Source of the DNA: 2-01-FULL-39-28 sp964436165
GTDB taxonomy: Bacteria; Patescibacteriota; Minisyncoccia; 2-02-FULL-40-12; GWA2-44-9
DNA: 16,819 nt
Direction: 5' to 3'
Assembly: GCA_964436165.1 (NCBI GenBank)
Contig: CAYTBY010000025.1
Span: 1 to 16,819 of the forward strand
A program made the translations under genes and the position numbers. Shown in pieces: positions 6,603-13,193 of this stretch (position 1 is the stretch's first letter; each line of letters begins with the position of its first letter). The notes under the pieces are model-generated. The model saw only the letters and a program-made list of their open reading frames with translations, had not been told where the DNA came from and did not search any database.

Positions 6603-6908
6603 CTACTCTAATGACTTCAATAAATTCATTAGTTTCTTATTTTCCCTGAGGTCAAGCTTCCCCTCTTTACATTTAGTAATCTGGCCGACTATGATCTCTT
6701 GAGCTCTCCTCAGTTCTTCCACTGGCCCTGTTTTGCCGCTCCAATAGTCATCCGTAGCTAAGGGGTGCTCTTTGCCATCAGTTGTTAATAATACTAGAAA
6801 GCACTGGCCGTACATACCACGGTCATTATCAATAATTTTAGAGCCCAAGCAACGAATTAAATCACCCCTATGGGTTATGACCCAAACGCCGTCCTGCTTA
6901 CTAGCCAT
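6603..6908 (-). CDS. 101-aa cytoplasmic protein of unknown function
   Basis: Family not recognised. The N-terminal half (V-W-V-I-T-H-R-G-D-L-I-R, C-L-G-S-K-I-I) looks like short beta strands, and Q-C-F-L-V-L-L-T-T-D-G-K-E-H-P is a further strand-turn. The C-terminal third (E-E-L-R-R-A-Q-E-I-I-V-G-Q-I and the lysine-rich end) is probably helical. There are three cysteines (C20, C36, C80). There is no signal peptide or membrane segment. Gene status is well supported without homology: ATG at 6908, ribosome site AAAGGAGTG with short spacing, a near-consensus promoter and its own terminator. It is a single-gene transcription unit and, by its promoter, possibly well expressed. Confidence 0.8.
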   Translation of the reverse strand: MASKQDGVWVITHRGDLIRCLGSKIIDNDRGMYGQCFLVLLTTDGKEHPLATDDYWSGKTGPVEELRRAQEIIVGQITKCKEGKLDLRENKKLMNLLKSLE

Positions 6909-6941
6909 CGGTCACTCCTTTTTATCAAATCCGATACATAC

Positions 6942-6969
6942 ATTATACAAAATCAGTGAAATAAGTCAA
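6942..6969 (-). promoter_or_regulatory. Strong sigma70-type promoter for the 101-aa gene
   Basis: On the minus strand: -35 TTGACT (6969-6964), a 16-base spacer and a perfect -10 TATAAT (6947-6942). The ATG at 6908 is about 27 bases after the expected transcription start, leaving room for the AAAGGAG ribosome site. Confidence 0.8.
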
Positions 6970-6976
6970 GGGCATA

Positions 6977-7005
6977 CAAAATAAAGACCCTACGGATGGA
7001 GGGTC
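6977..7005 (-). terminator. Terminator of the FAD oxidoreductase gene
   Basis: On the minus strand: GACCCT, an eight-base loop, AGGGTC, then TTTATTTTGT. The TAG stop of the gene lies where the loop joins the right arm. It insulates the promoter of the 101-aa gene directly downstream. Confidence 0.8.
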
Positions 7006-8273
7006 GGTTTAGTATAGTATCTGAAGTACCAAAATCCTAATATTGCCAAAGATTTTAGTCTTAGATAATTCAGCTTGAACCAATTTACGGTTTTCTTATT
7101 GCCGTTCAGACAAAGTGAGAACTTTTTATTACTGATGATTTTATCCAAAAACTCGTCAGCCGTTCGAAGAGCTAATACGGCTTTGCCAGGATATAGGACG
7201 TGATAATTTTCAAAACCAATATTAATTATAAATGGCCGGTTAGAATCAGGTGCAAATGGTAGGCTTAATTTAACCCTCAAACCGCCGGATTTTATTCTAG
7301 GCTCAGATAGTCTTATGCCCGTCTCAATCGTATCTTTTAAAATACTGGATAAATACTGAAGGGCCTTTTCTCGTAACACAGAGTTCTCAATATCTTCAGG
7401 CCCCGTAGCTAGAGTATTTGTTGGCCCGACTTGAACGTGATCTTTATTCTGGGAAATAATGGCGTACTTATCATCCGGCCCGAAGGTAATGATTGAGTGC
7501 TGGAATAAATACTTTTCTTTAACTGACAACTGAAATCCTAAACTATATTCAACCGGTAAGTTTATTCCTATGGAAGCAGACACATCCTGCATCCACGGCC
7601 CGGCACAATTAACAACCGTCAATCCCCTCTGATTTTCTACCAAAAAAGAATTGTCCCTATCGTTAAACGACAACCCGACTGATCTTATTCTACCTTCCTG
7701 AGTGGGGCTAGAGATCGATATTCTATCTGGATAACAGAAAAAGCATAAACCAGAGTAAACTAATTCTTGCCTTAAACGATCGAGTAAAATATCCGGATTA
7801 GCAGTCAGTTCATAAAAACCCAACGCTTCCTTAAAGTACCCCTTTCTTAAATTTGGCTCCATTTGTTCAAGAATAATATTATTTATCCGGAAAGACGACC
7901 GGTAATAATGACCTAGCCGAACAGCAGTAATTTGGTCATAGTAGTCCATTAACGGTCTTAAAAATTTATAAGAGTAGGGCGAACCATCATTAAACGGCAT
8001 AATAAATAGCTTAGGTTTTACAATATCCGGAAACGTATCAAGCCATCTCCGACATTCATAAGCGGTTAGTTCAACTTCGTCTTTATCAAGCCGTAGATAA
8101 TCCGCCCTAGAAGCGATGAGACCCGACATATAATGGTGTTTTCTAACCTCATTTTTTTCAACAATAACCGACCTTAATCCTCTTGAGGCGGCTTGTCTGG
8201 CTAAAGCTAAACCCATAAATCCCCCGCCGAAAATAACGAGATCTGCCCTTATTCTATCTACATCTTTGGCCAT
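6990..8273 (-). CDS. FAD-dependent oxidoreductase, GlpA/GlpD-like (DAO family)
   Basis: The Rossmann FAD-binding motif is D-L-V-I-F-G-G-G-F-M-G (Gly16, Gly18, Gly21), with the ribose-binding Glu39 at the end of the second strand (I-V-E-K). The order of later segments follows glycerol-3-phosphate dehydrogenases: an L-T-A-N-P-D-I-L-L-D-R-L segment like the V-D-P-F-R-L region of GlpA, then V-V-N-C-A-G-P-W (FAD contact), V-G-P-T-N-T (like I-G-T-T), and S-G-G-L-R-V (like S-G-V-R-P). So oxidation of glycerol-3-phosphate or a similar hydroxy-acid or amine is likely, but other DAO members such as 2-hydroxyglutarate oxidase cannot be excluded. The C-terminal ~35 residues (rich in W, F, Y, L with K/R) could bind the membrane peripherally. 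The ATG at 8273 has a poor ribosome site. A patatin-like gene lies just upstream on the same strand with a terminator in between. Confidence 0.72.
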   Translation of the reverse strand: MAKDVDRIRADLVIFGGGFMGLALARQAASRGLRSVIVEKNEVRKHHYMSGLIASRADYLRLDKDEVELTAYECRRWLDTFPDIVKPKLFIMPFNDGSPYSYKFLRPLMDYYDQITAVRLGHYYRSSFRINNIILEQMEPNLRKGYFKEALGFYELTANPDILLDRLRQELVYSGLCFFCYPDRISISSPTQEGRIRSVGLSFNDRDNSFLVENQRGLTVVNCAGPWMQDVSASIGINLPVEYSLGFQLSVKEKYLFQHSIITFGPDDKYAIISQNKDHVQVGPTNTLATGPEDIENSVLREKALQYLSSILKDTIETGIRLSEPRIKSGGLRVKLSLPFAPDSNRPFIINIGFENYHVLYPGKAVLALRTADEFLDKIISNKKFSLCLNGNKKTVNWFKLNYLRLKSLAILGFWYFRYYTKPTLHP

Positions 8274-8322
8274 AACCTAACTCATTTTTAATGTTCTTGC
8301 CGTCAATGTATCAAAATCTTGA

Positions 8323-8350
8323 CAAAATAAAAAGCTCCAATAGAGGAGCT
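8323..8350 (-). terminator. Terminator of the patatin-like gene
   Basis: On the minus strand: AGCTCC, a six-base loop, GGAGCT, then TTTTATTTTGTC. The TAG stop (8351-8349) overlaps the left arm. Some read-through into the FAD oxidoreductase gene 50 bases later is possible. Confidence 0.8.
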
Positions 8351-9626
8351 ATGACTGCCTGCTTATCATCTCTTGTATTTTAGGAACAGCTTCCCAACCA
8401 GCCTTCCAACCGATATTGATCCCTTCCACCATCTGATCTTTGGTAAAATCACTAAAATGAGCGTCAGGCAATGGATCAGAACCGACGAAAATAAAATTGA
8501 CGATCTTTTTGTTGCTATAAGATAGGTTCTGAAGTATTTCTCTGGCATCTCGAATATATTGCCTGATCACTTCCTTGCTTTTGGCATCCAGATATTCATA
8601 AAATAACAAATCCTCGAGCCGTTTCAACTCATCTTTTTGTTTAGCCAACTGTTTGAGATCGTTATTTACTCTCAACCAACCCGCAACTACCTTTCGAGTG
8701 AGTTCTGATACAATCAAATCGATATTACGGTTGAGAGAAGAAGTCCAGTTTTTAAATACTCTTTCGGTCGGACCCTCGGCCATGGAATTATAATGTAATA
8801 CAACAATATTTGAATGTCCTTGGTTAATTGCAAAGTGCACCGGTAAATTACTCTGAGTGGCAGTATCGGATATACCTCCCTCCTCGTCATCGTGCCGGCC
8901 AGGAGCAAAATGCCCAAAAACTCGCAGACCGTTAATTAACTTTTCGATGTATTTTCTGTTTCTTATATCTTTGGGCAAATTCACGTCTTCCGGCCTGAAA
9001 TTCGTCACACTTACCCAGCCTTTATTTTTCCAACCGTGAAGATAGAGCGGCGGATCAGACAATAACTCATCGAGTGTCCACCCGGCCTTATTTATATTGA
9101 CTGCCGGTATTTCTATTTTGATTGGAGAGTTAAAAACCAAATCAAAGTCCAAAATTTTCGGACTATTGAGAAGTAGCTTCTGTAAATTATCATAAACCAA
9201 GAAAGATTCTGCGTTAAAGATATCCTTTACCGCCTTTTTTGAGATTTGATAGGCCGGAATACCAAGCGACAGTAGGGCGAGATATTTATAGTAAGGATTT
9301 TTTATTTTACCGGTCTGGCTGGCGCCAAGCAAAAGCGTCATCATTGACAAGAAGTCAATAGCGCCGTTTTTCTTTAACTGGGGATTAAGTCCGACAAATT
9401 GTTTTTTTCTAAGGTTAATTAACATTTCTTCTGTTAATACAAAACGCTCTTCTGATCTTTGAACAGCGATACTGGCAGGAATAGCCGCAACAGAACTAGT
9501 GGAAATAAACGAGGGTTCTTTCTCCAAATCCCCTTTTTTAAAAGCCATGTGAAGAGCATGCAGAGCAGCTGTATGAGGACCTAATCTTGGGAAAGTACCC
9601 GGCAAACATATGGCCCAGTCTTTCAT
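8349..9626 (-). CDS. Divergent patatin-like phospholipase family protein
   Basis: 425 residues. The fold is recognised by a weak but ordered set of signals. A-I-C-L-P-G-T-F-P-R-L-G-x-x-T-A-A-L-H-A-L at the N-terminus resembles the patatin oxyanion/glycine loop. S-T-S-S-V-A-A-I (42-49) occupies the place of G-T-S-A-G-A-I, so Ser44 would be the nucleophile. S-D-T-A-T-Q-S-N-L-P-V (253-262) matches the D-G-G-x-x-x-N-x-P-V segment with Asp254 of the Ser-Asp dyad, followed by G-H-S-N-I-V-V-L. Both glycines of GxSxG and those of DGG are replaced, so the enzyme may be inactive or have changed specificity. Positions 325-365 are helical and charged. ATG at 9626 with AAGGAA upstream and a good promoter. 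It neighbours a GlpA/GlpD-like oxidoreductase; a lipid-related role for both is inference. Confidence 0.6.
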   Translation of the reverse strand: MKDWAICLPGTFPRLGPHTAALHALHMAFKKGDLEKEPSFISTSSVAAIPASIAVQRSEERFVLTEEMLINLRKKQFVGLNPQLKKNGAIDFLSMMTLLLGASQTGKIKNPYYKYLALLSLGIPAYQISKKAVKDIFNAESFLVYDNLQKLLLNSPKILDFDLVFNSPIKIEIPAVNINKAGWTLDELLSDPPLYLHGWKNKGWVSVTNFRPEDVNLPKDIRNRKYIEKLINGLRVFGHFAPGRHDDEEGGISDTATQSNLPVHFAINQGHSNIVVLHYNSMAEGPTERVFKNWTSSLNRNIDLIVSELTRKVVAGWLRVNNDLKQLAKQKDELKRLEDLLFYEYLDAKSKEVIRQYIRDAREILQNLSYSNKKIVNFIFVGSDPLPDAHFSDFTKDQMVEGINIGWKAGWEAVPKIQEMISRQS

Positions 9627-9660
9627 ATAAATTCCTTGTCAAAGAGCACTTATTAATTTT

Positions 9661-9689
9661 GTTATACGCCCAATTTTATCGCCAGTCAA
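9661..9689 (-). promoter_or_regulatory. Sigma70-type promoter for the patatin-like gene
   Basis: On the minus strand: -35 TTGACT (9689-9684), a 17-base spacer and -10 TATAAC (9666-9661). The ATG at 9626 is ~28 bases after the expected start of the transcript. Confidence 0.75.
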
Positions 9690-9700
9690 CTTTGGTTTAT

Positions 9701-9733
9701 AAGAAAAATCCCCCTTACGGGGAACTTTTCTTA
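9701..9733. terminator. Bidirectional-looking terminator downstream of the HU gene
   Basis: TCCCC and GGGGA form a short stem around TTAC-type loop bases, flanked by AAGAAAA on one side and TTTTCTT on the other, so the T-run exists on both strands. It ends the HU transcript, whose stop is at 9766, and shields the patatin-like gene's promoter. Confidence 0.7.
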
Positions 9734-9765
9734 TAGTGTTAATATTTCGGATCCAAAATATTATG

Positions 9766-10044
9766 CTACTTGATAGCTTCTTTAAGCACTTTTCCTGGAG
9801 TGAACCTTGGCTTCTTAGAAGCGGCGATATGGATAGCTTCGCCCGTCTTTGGGTTTCTACCCTCCCGAGCCTTCCGGTCGGAAACCTTGAAAATGCCGAA
9901 ACCAGTGATGTTTACCTTCTCTCCTTGTCGAAGAGCCTTGGTAATTTCATCAATAAAAGCCTCAAGCCATTCGCCCGACTGTTTATTACTAACATTGAAT
10001 CTTTCGGCTAGCATTTTAACTAACTGACCCTTTTTTATTGCCAC
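9766..10044 (-). CDS. HU family DNA-binding protein
   Basis: 92 residues, the standard HU length. It starts with the dimerisation helices (K-K-G-Q-L-V-K-M-L-A...) and shows the family's G-E-K-V-N-I-T-G-F-G-I-F-K-V segment (42-55) and the beta-arm with R-x-G-R-N-P-K-T-G-E (60-69), whose Asn-Pro inserts into the minor groove to bend DNA. It ends with the usual F-T-P-G-K-x-L-K-E-A-I. Nucleoid-associated homodimer acting in DNA packaging. The start is GTG at 10044; no Shine-Dalgarno sequence is seen. The upstream region is an AT-rich inverted repeat holding a plausible promoter. A terminator follows at 9701-9733, so it is a single-gene unit. Confidence 0.95.
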   Translation of the reverse strand: MAIKKGQLVKMLAERFNVSNKQSGEWLEAFIDEITKALRQGEKVNITGFGIFKVSDRKAREGRNPKTGEAIHIAASKKPRFTPGKVLKEAIK

Positions 10045-10140
10045 AATGTTAATTCAAAATGTAAAATAACAATTAAAAATCTTAAAATTTATCAATTTTA
10101 AATTGTCATTTTGATTTTTGCATTTTGATTTTTAAATTAA
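10045..10140. repeat. AT-rich inverted and tandem repeat upstream of the HU gene
   Basis: Two direct copies of CATTTTGATTTTT stand at 10107-10119 and 10121-10133. The left side carries the inverted counterpart (GTTAATT, CAAAATG, ACAATT), and AAAATT/AATTTT pair at the centre. The whole could form one long AT-rich hairpin or cruciform. Confidence 0.6.
10066..10095 (-). promoter_or_regulatory. Possible promoter of the HU gene
   Basis: On the minus strand: -35 TTGATA (10095-10090), an 18-base spacer and -10 TGTTAT (10071-10066). In such AT-rich DNA a chance match is likely, so support is limited. Confidence 0.35.
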
Positions 10141-10145
10141 CTAAT

Positions 10146-10168
10146 AATCCTATTCGACCCCTAGGATT
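10146..10168 (-). terminator. Hairpin downstream of rny, possible terminator
   Basis: The perfect 7-bp stem AATCCTA/TAGGATT (10146-10152, 10162-10168) lies 75 bases after the RNase Y stop. The following minus-strand sequence (ATTAGTTAATTT) is only moderately T-rich, so termination is uncertain. The 10169-10242 part shows two similar GGGGTT-containing stretches and no gene. Confidence 0.35.
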
Positions 10169-10242
10169 TGATCTAACCCCTTAATTATCCTTGTTTTTCC
10201 TAGTAAATTCAACCCCGTATATCAACAGTCGGCGAGAGAAAA

Positions 10243-11775
10243 CTATCTAGCATACTCCACGGCTCTAGTTTCACGGATCACATTCACCTTTATTTCGCCT
10301 GGATATTTCATCTCATCCTCGATCTTTTTGGCGATATCCTTGGCCATTTTAAGAGCTCCAAGATCGTCAATTTGAGTCGGAGTAACAAAAATACGCAATT
10401 CCCTACCCGCCTGAACGGCATATGATTTTTCTACCCCCTCAAAGGAATTAGATATTCTTTCGAGGTCTTCGAGTCGTTTTATGTATATCTCAATGGTATC
10501 CTTTCTGGCTCCCGGCCGGGCACCAGATATAGCATCGGCTGTCTGGACAATCCGCGACTCAAGAGTCGAATACGGATATTCCTCATGATGGGCTTCCATC
10601 GCTCTAATTACCTTCTCATCCATTCCGAATTTTTGTAGAATTTTACGCCCTATTTCAACGTGCGTTCCTTGGACCTCGTGGTCAACGGCTTTTCCAATAT
10701 CATGGAATAAGGCGCCCTTTCTAGCCACGCTCACATCCGCTCCCAGTTCCGCCGCTATCATCCCGGCGATGTGAGACATTTCAATTGAGTGAAGTAGTAC
10801 GTTCTGGCCAAAACTGGTTCTGAAAGCCAACCGGCCGAGGAAGTATGTCAACCGAGGATCAACGGCCCCAATGCCGGTCTCAAACAAGGCCGCCTCTCCA
10901 GCCTCTTTTATTTTGTCGTTGATTTCAGCTTTGGCTTTTTCAACCATTTCTTCTATTTTTGCCGGATGAATCCTCCCGTCAGCGATCAGTTTATCGAGAG
11001 CTAACTTGGCGATCTGTCTGCGAACTGGATCAAAGCCAGATATGATCAAAGCTTCCGGCGTATCGTCAATAATAATATCAACGCCAGTTAAACGCTCAAT
11101 TGTTTTTATATTTCTTCCTTCTTTTCCAATTATTTTTCCTTTAAGTTCATCCGAGGGCAAACTGACTACGGTGCTTATAGCGTCGGCTATTTGGGAAGCG
11201 GCATACCTTTGAATAGAAATAGTAACGATCTCCCTGGCTTTTTTATCAAGCTCTTCCTTATTATCCTTCTCGAGCTTAACCATTTTTCGGTAAAGATCGT
11301 CCTTAGCATCTTCTTCCGCTTTATTAAATAGCTCTTTTTGGGCCTGTTCTTTGGTCAAGCTGGCCACTCTTTCCAACTCTTGGATTTGCTTCTGACGGTT
11401 TTTATCAAGCTCAATCTTTAAATTAGTCAACTCCTGGGCCTTATGGGTTAGATTCTCTTTGTCGCCTTGGAGTTCTTTTGCTTTTAATTCAAGTTCGCTT
11501 TCCTTTTTTGTAAGCAAATTCTCTATCCTAGAAAGCTGAGCATTGCGTACTTTTTCTTCTTTTTTACCCTCTTCTAATATTTCGAGGGCTTTGTTCTTGG
11601 CCTCAAGGAGTATGTCCTGGGCCTTTGACTTTGAGTCAGAAAGTATGGCCTGGGCCTTTGACTCGGCCTGACTAGCATGCCGGCTAATTATTACATGCCG
11701 AACGAGATAACCGATTATTATGCCTGGAATTAACGCTGAAATCGCCGCTATAAGCGGACTTAGACTTGAAAACAT
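10243..11775 (-). CDS. rny: Ribonuclease Y
   Basis: Membrane-bound endoribonuclease that starts mRNA decay in many bacteria. The domains are in the canonical order: one N-terminal membrane helix (~7-28), a long coiled coil (~35-185, K/E/A-rich), a KH RNA-binding domain with G-K-I-I-G-K-E-G (213-220), and an HD phosphohydrolase domain with the metal-binding pair His358-Asp359 in F-H-D-I-G-K, then A-H-H-E-E (395-399) and D414 in Q-T-A-D-A-I. The 510 aa match the family length. The end (V-N-V-I-R-E-T-R-A-V-E-Y-A-R) is also typical. ATG at 11775 without a clear ribosome site; a promoter lies at 11849-11877 and the palindromic element stands between this gene and dnaX. Confidence 0.97.
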   Translation of the reverse strand: MFSSLSPLIAAISALIPGIIIGYLVRHVIISRHASQAESKAQAILSDSKSKAQDILLEAKNKALEILEEGKKEEKVRNAQLSRIENLLTKKESELELKAKELQGDKENLTHKAQELTNLKIELDKNRQKQIQELERVASLTKEQAQKELFNKAEEDAKDDLYRKMVKLEKDNKEELDKKAREIVTISIQRYAASQIADAISTVVSLPSDELKGKIIGKEGRNIKTIERLTGVDIIIDDTPEALIISGFDPVRRQIAKLALDKLIADGRIHPAKIEEMVEKAKAEINDKIKEAGEAALFETGIGAVDPRLTYFLGRLAFRTSFGQNVLLHSIEMSHIAGMIAAELGADVSVARKGALFHDIGKAVDHEVQGTHVEIGRKILQKFGMDEKVIRAMEAHHEEYPYSTLESRIVQTADAISGARPGARKDTIEIYIKRLEDLERISNSFEGVEKSYAVQAGRELRIFVTPTQIDDLGALKMAKDIAKKIEDEMKYPGEIKVNVIRETRAVEYAR

Positions 11776-11848
11776 TGTTTTGTGAAGTTAAGTAATGCAT
11801 ATTTGCTAATTACTGAACTAAATTAAAAGTAAAATTATATCTGGTCAT

Positions 11849-11877
11849 ATTGTATCAGAGTTTATTTTTTTATGCAA
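11849..11877 (-). promoter_or_regulatory. Probable promoter of rny
   Basis: On the minus strand: -35 TTGCAT (11877-11872), a 17-base spacer and -10 TACAAT (11854-11849), about 70 bases ahead of the ATG. A second TATAAT lies a little downstream without a good -35. The leader is AT-rich and otherwise featureless. Confidence 0.5.
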
Positions 11878-11888
11878 CTATCTGTCAT

Positions 11889-12088
11889 GTAACCCCTCAC
11901 ACTCATTTCGCAGACCTTTCTTTTTTCGAGCAGGAAATTGCATAAATTAATTGATAATTTGGCTATATAATTTTCGGGTGTTCAGGAACGACGAACGGGA
12001 CCTGAAAATTATAAGCCAAATTGAGATTAATTTATGCAATTTACTACGAAGATAAAAAGGCGGTCGAGAAATGAGTGTGAGGGGTTAC
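11889..12088. mobile_element. 200-bp near-palindromic element, candidate MITE
   Basis: The outer 21 bases (11889-11909 and 12068-12088) are perfect reverse complements, beginning GTAACCCCTCACAC. Further inward, 17 bases pair perfectly (11935-11951 with 12026-12042) and about 19 of 20 more pair around 11956-11975 and 12004-12022. A diverged stretch of 25 bases on each side separates the blocks. The centre (11976-12003) contains GTTC-AG-GAAC. No protein is encoded. If the ends are taken as ACCCCTCAC..., a TA flanks both sides, which would fit insertion by an IS630/Tc1-type transposase. It occupies the dnaX-rny gap, 11 bases after the dnaX stop. A structured RNA or strong terminator is the alternative. 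Confidence 0.65.
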
Positions 12089-12098
12089 TCCGTGAGTC

Positions 12099-13193
12099 CT
12101 ATTTTATTAACTCTAGAATGGCCAGCTCCAGTGGCAACTGGGGTAACGGCGACGACCGCATCCCCTCTTTAGCCGAAATAAATGCGCTGAGCATTCGAAT
12201 CAGGCGGTCAGAAGTAAGAGCCTGAGAGTAAACAGCAATGACTTTTTTGTCGTTTTCGAGCAGTTCTTCCCCGACAGATACAAGAACAGCAGGATTAATA
12301 GAGTTAATCAGAATTTTTCGCAGATAACCGACAAAACCGGAACTAAACTGCTCCAAATCAACACCGCCAGCATGGACTCGGTTTATAAAGTCCAGGGCTG
12401 AATTTTTATCGTTACCGGCCAAATAGCCCAAAAATTCCGGGTAATAACTAACCGGTATCAATCCCAGGGATTCATAGACATCATTTTCGGTTATAGTCTT
12501 GTTTCTGTCGTTAGCGGCAATAACCTTAGATAACGCCACTTCGGCATCACGTAAAGCGCCGTCGGAAGACATAGCTATCGCTACCAGTCCCTCTTCCGCC
12601 ACATTAACTTTCTCTGCCCGGCTCATTTGTTTTAATTTTCCTAGTATTTGGCTTGGCGTCAAACGCTTGAAATCAAACCGCTGAACCCTGGACAATACCG
12701 TAAGAAGTATCTTATGCGGTTCAGTAGTCGCAAGAACAAAGACAACATGCGATGGCGGCTCTTCTAATATTTTAAGAAGAGCGTTAAAAGCATCTTTGGT
12801 CATCATGTGAACCTCGTCAATTATAAAGATCTTATGTTTACCGCCAGGAGCGGCAACTAAAGCTGACTCTTTCAAACTTCGTATCTCATCTATCCCGCGA
12901 TTAGAAGCAGCATCTATTTCGACAAGATCAAGAGAGCGGTTTTCATTGACAGCTAAACAATAAGGACATGAATTATCACAATCGCCGTCTTTGGTTATAT
13001 GTTCGCAGTTAAGAGCTTTAGCAAATAATCTGGCAACTGTTGTCTTGCCGGTTCCCCTCGGACCGCAAAACAAATAAGCATGGCCCTTCCGGCCGCTTAC
13101 AAGGGCACCTTGTAGGGTTTTGACGACGTGTTCCTGTCCTACAACCTCATCAAAAGTTTGAGGCCTATATTTACGATACAACGTCTGAGTCAT
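12099..13193 (-). CDS. dnaX: DNA polymerase III subunit gamma/tau (short, gamma-like form)
   Basis: AAA+ clamp-loader subunit. Walker A G-P-R-G-T-G-K-T (44-51), four zinc-binding cysteines (C63, C72, C76, C79), Walker B I-F-I-I-D-E (122-127), sensor 1 in L-A-T-T-E-P (154-159), and the arginine finger in S-R-V-Q-R-F (168-173). Domain III follows and the protein stops at residue 364, just after the P-L-P-Q-L-P-L-E-L-A segment that normally closes it. The tau-type C-terminal domains (polymerase and helicase contacts) are missing. No A-rich slippery site is seen near the end. ATG at 13193 with AGGA upstream; its first 23 bases overlap the end of the GtrA-like gene, implying co-transcription and translational coupling. 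Confidence 0.96.
   Translation of the reverse strand: MTQTLYRKYRPQTFDEVVGQEHVVKTLQGALVSGRKGHAYLFCGPRGTGKTTVARLFAKALNCEHITKDGDCDNSCPYCLAVNENRSLDLVEIDAASNRGIDEIRSLKESALVAAPGGKHKIFIIDEVHMMTKDAFNALLKILEEPPSHVVFVLATTEPHKILLTVLSRVQRFDFKRLTPSQILGKLKQMSRAEKVNVAEEGLVAIAMSSDGALRDAEVALSKVIAANDRNKTITENDVYESLGLIPVSYYPEFLGYLAGNDKNSALDFINRVHAGGVDLEQFSSGFVGYLRKILINSINPAVLVSVGEELLENDKKVIAVYSQALTSDRLIRMLSAFISAKEGMRSSPLPQLPLELAILELIK

Noticed and set aside
9736..10027. Two plus-strand open frames opposite the HU gene
   Set aside because: The minus-strand frame is an unmistakable full-length HU protein; the antisense frames are shadows of it.
12099..12160. Programmed frameshift in dnaX producing a longer tau form
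   Set aside because: No A-rich slippery heptamer is visible near the end, and the sequence beyond the stop is the palindromic element, not coding.
12034..12225. Plus-strand open frame across the palindrome and the dnaX end
   Set aside because: It consists of the palindrome's right arm joined to the antisense of dnaX, with no ribosome site and no recognisable protein.
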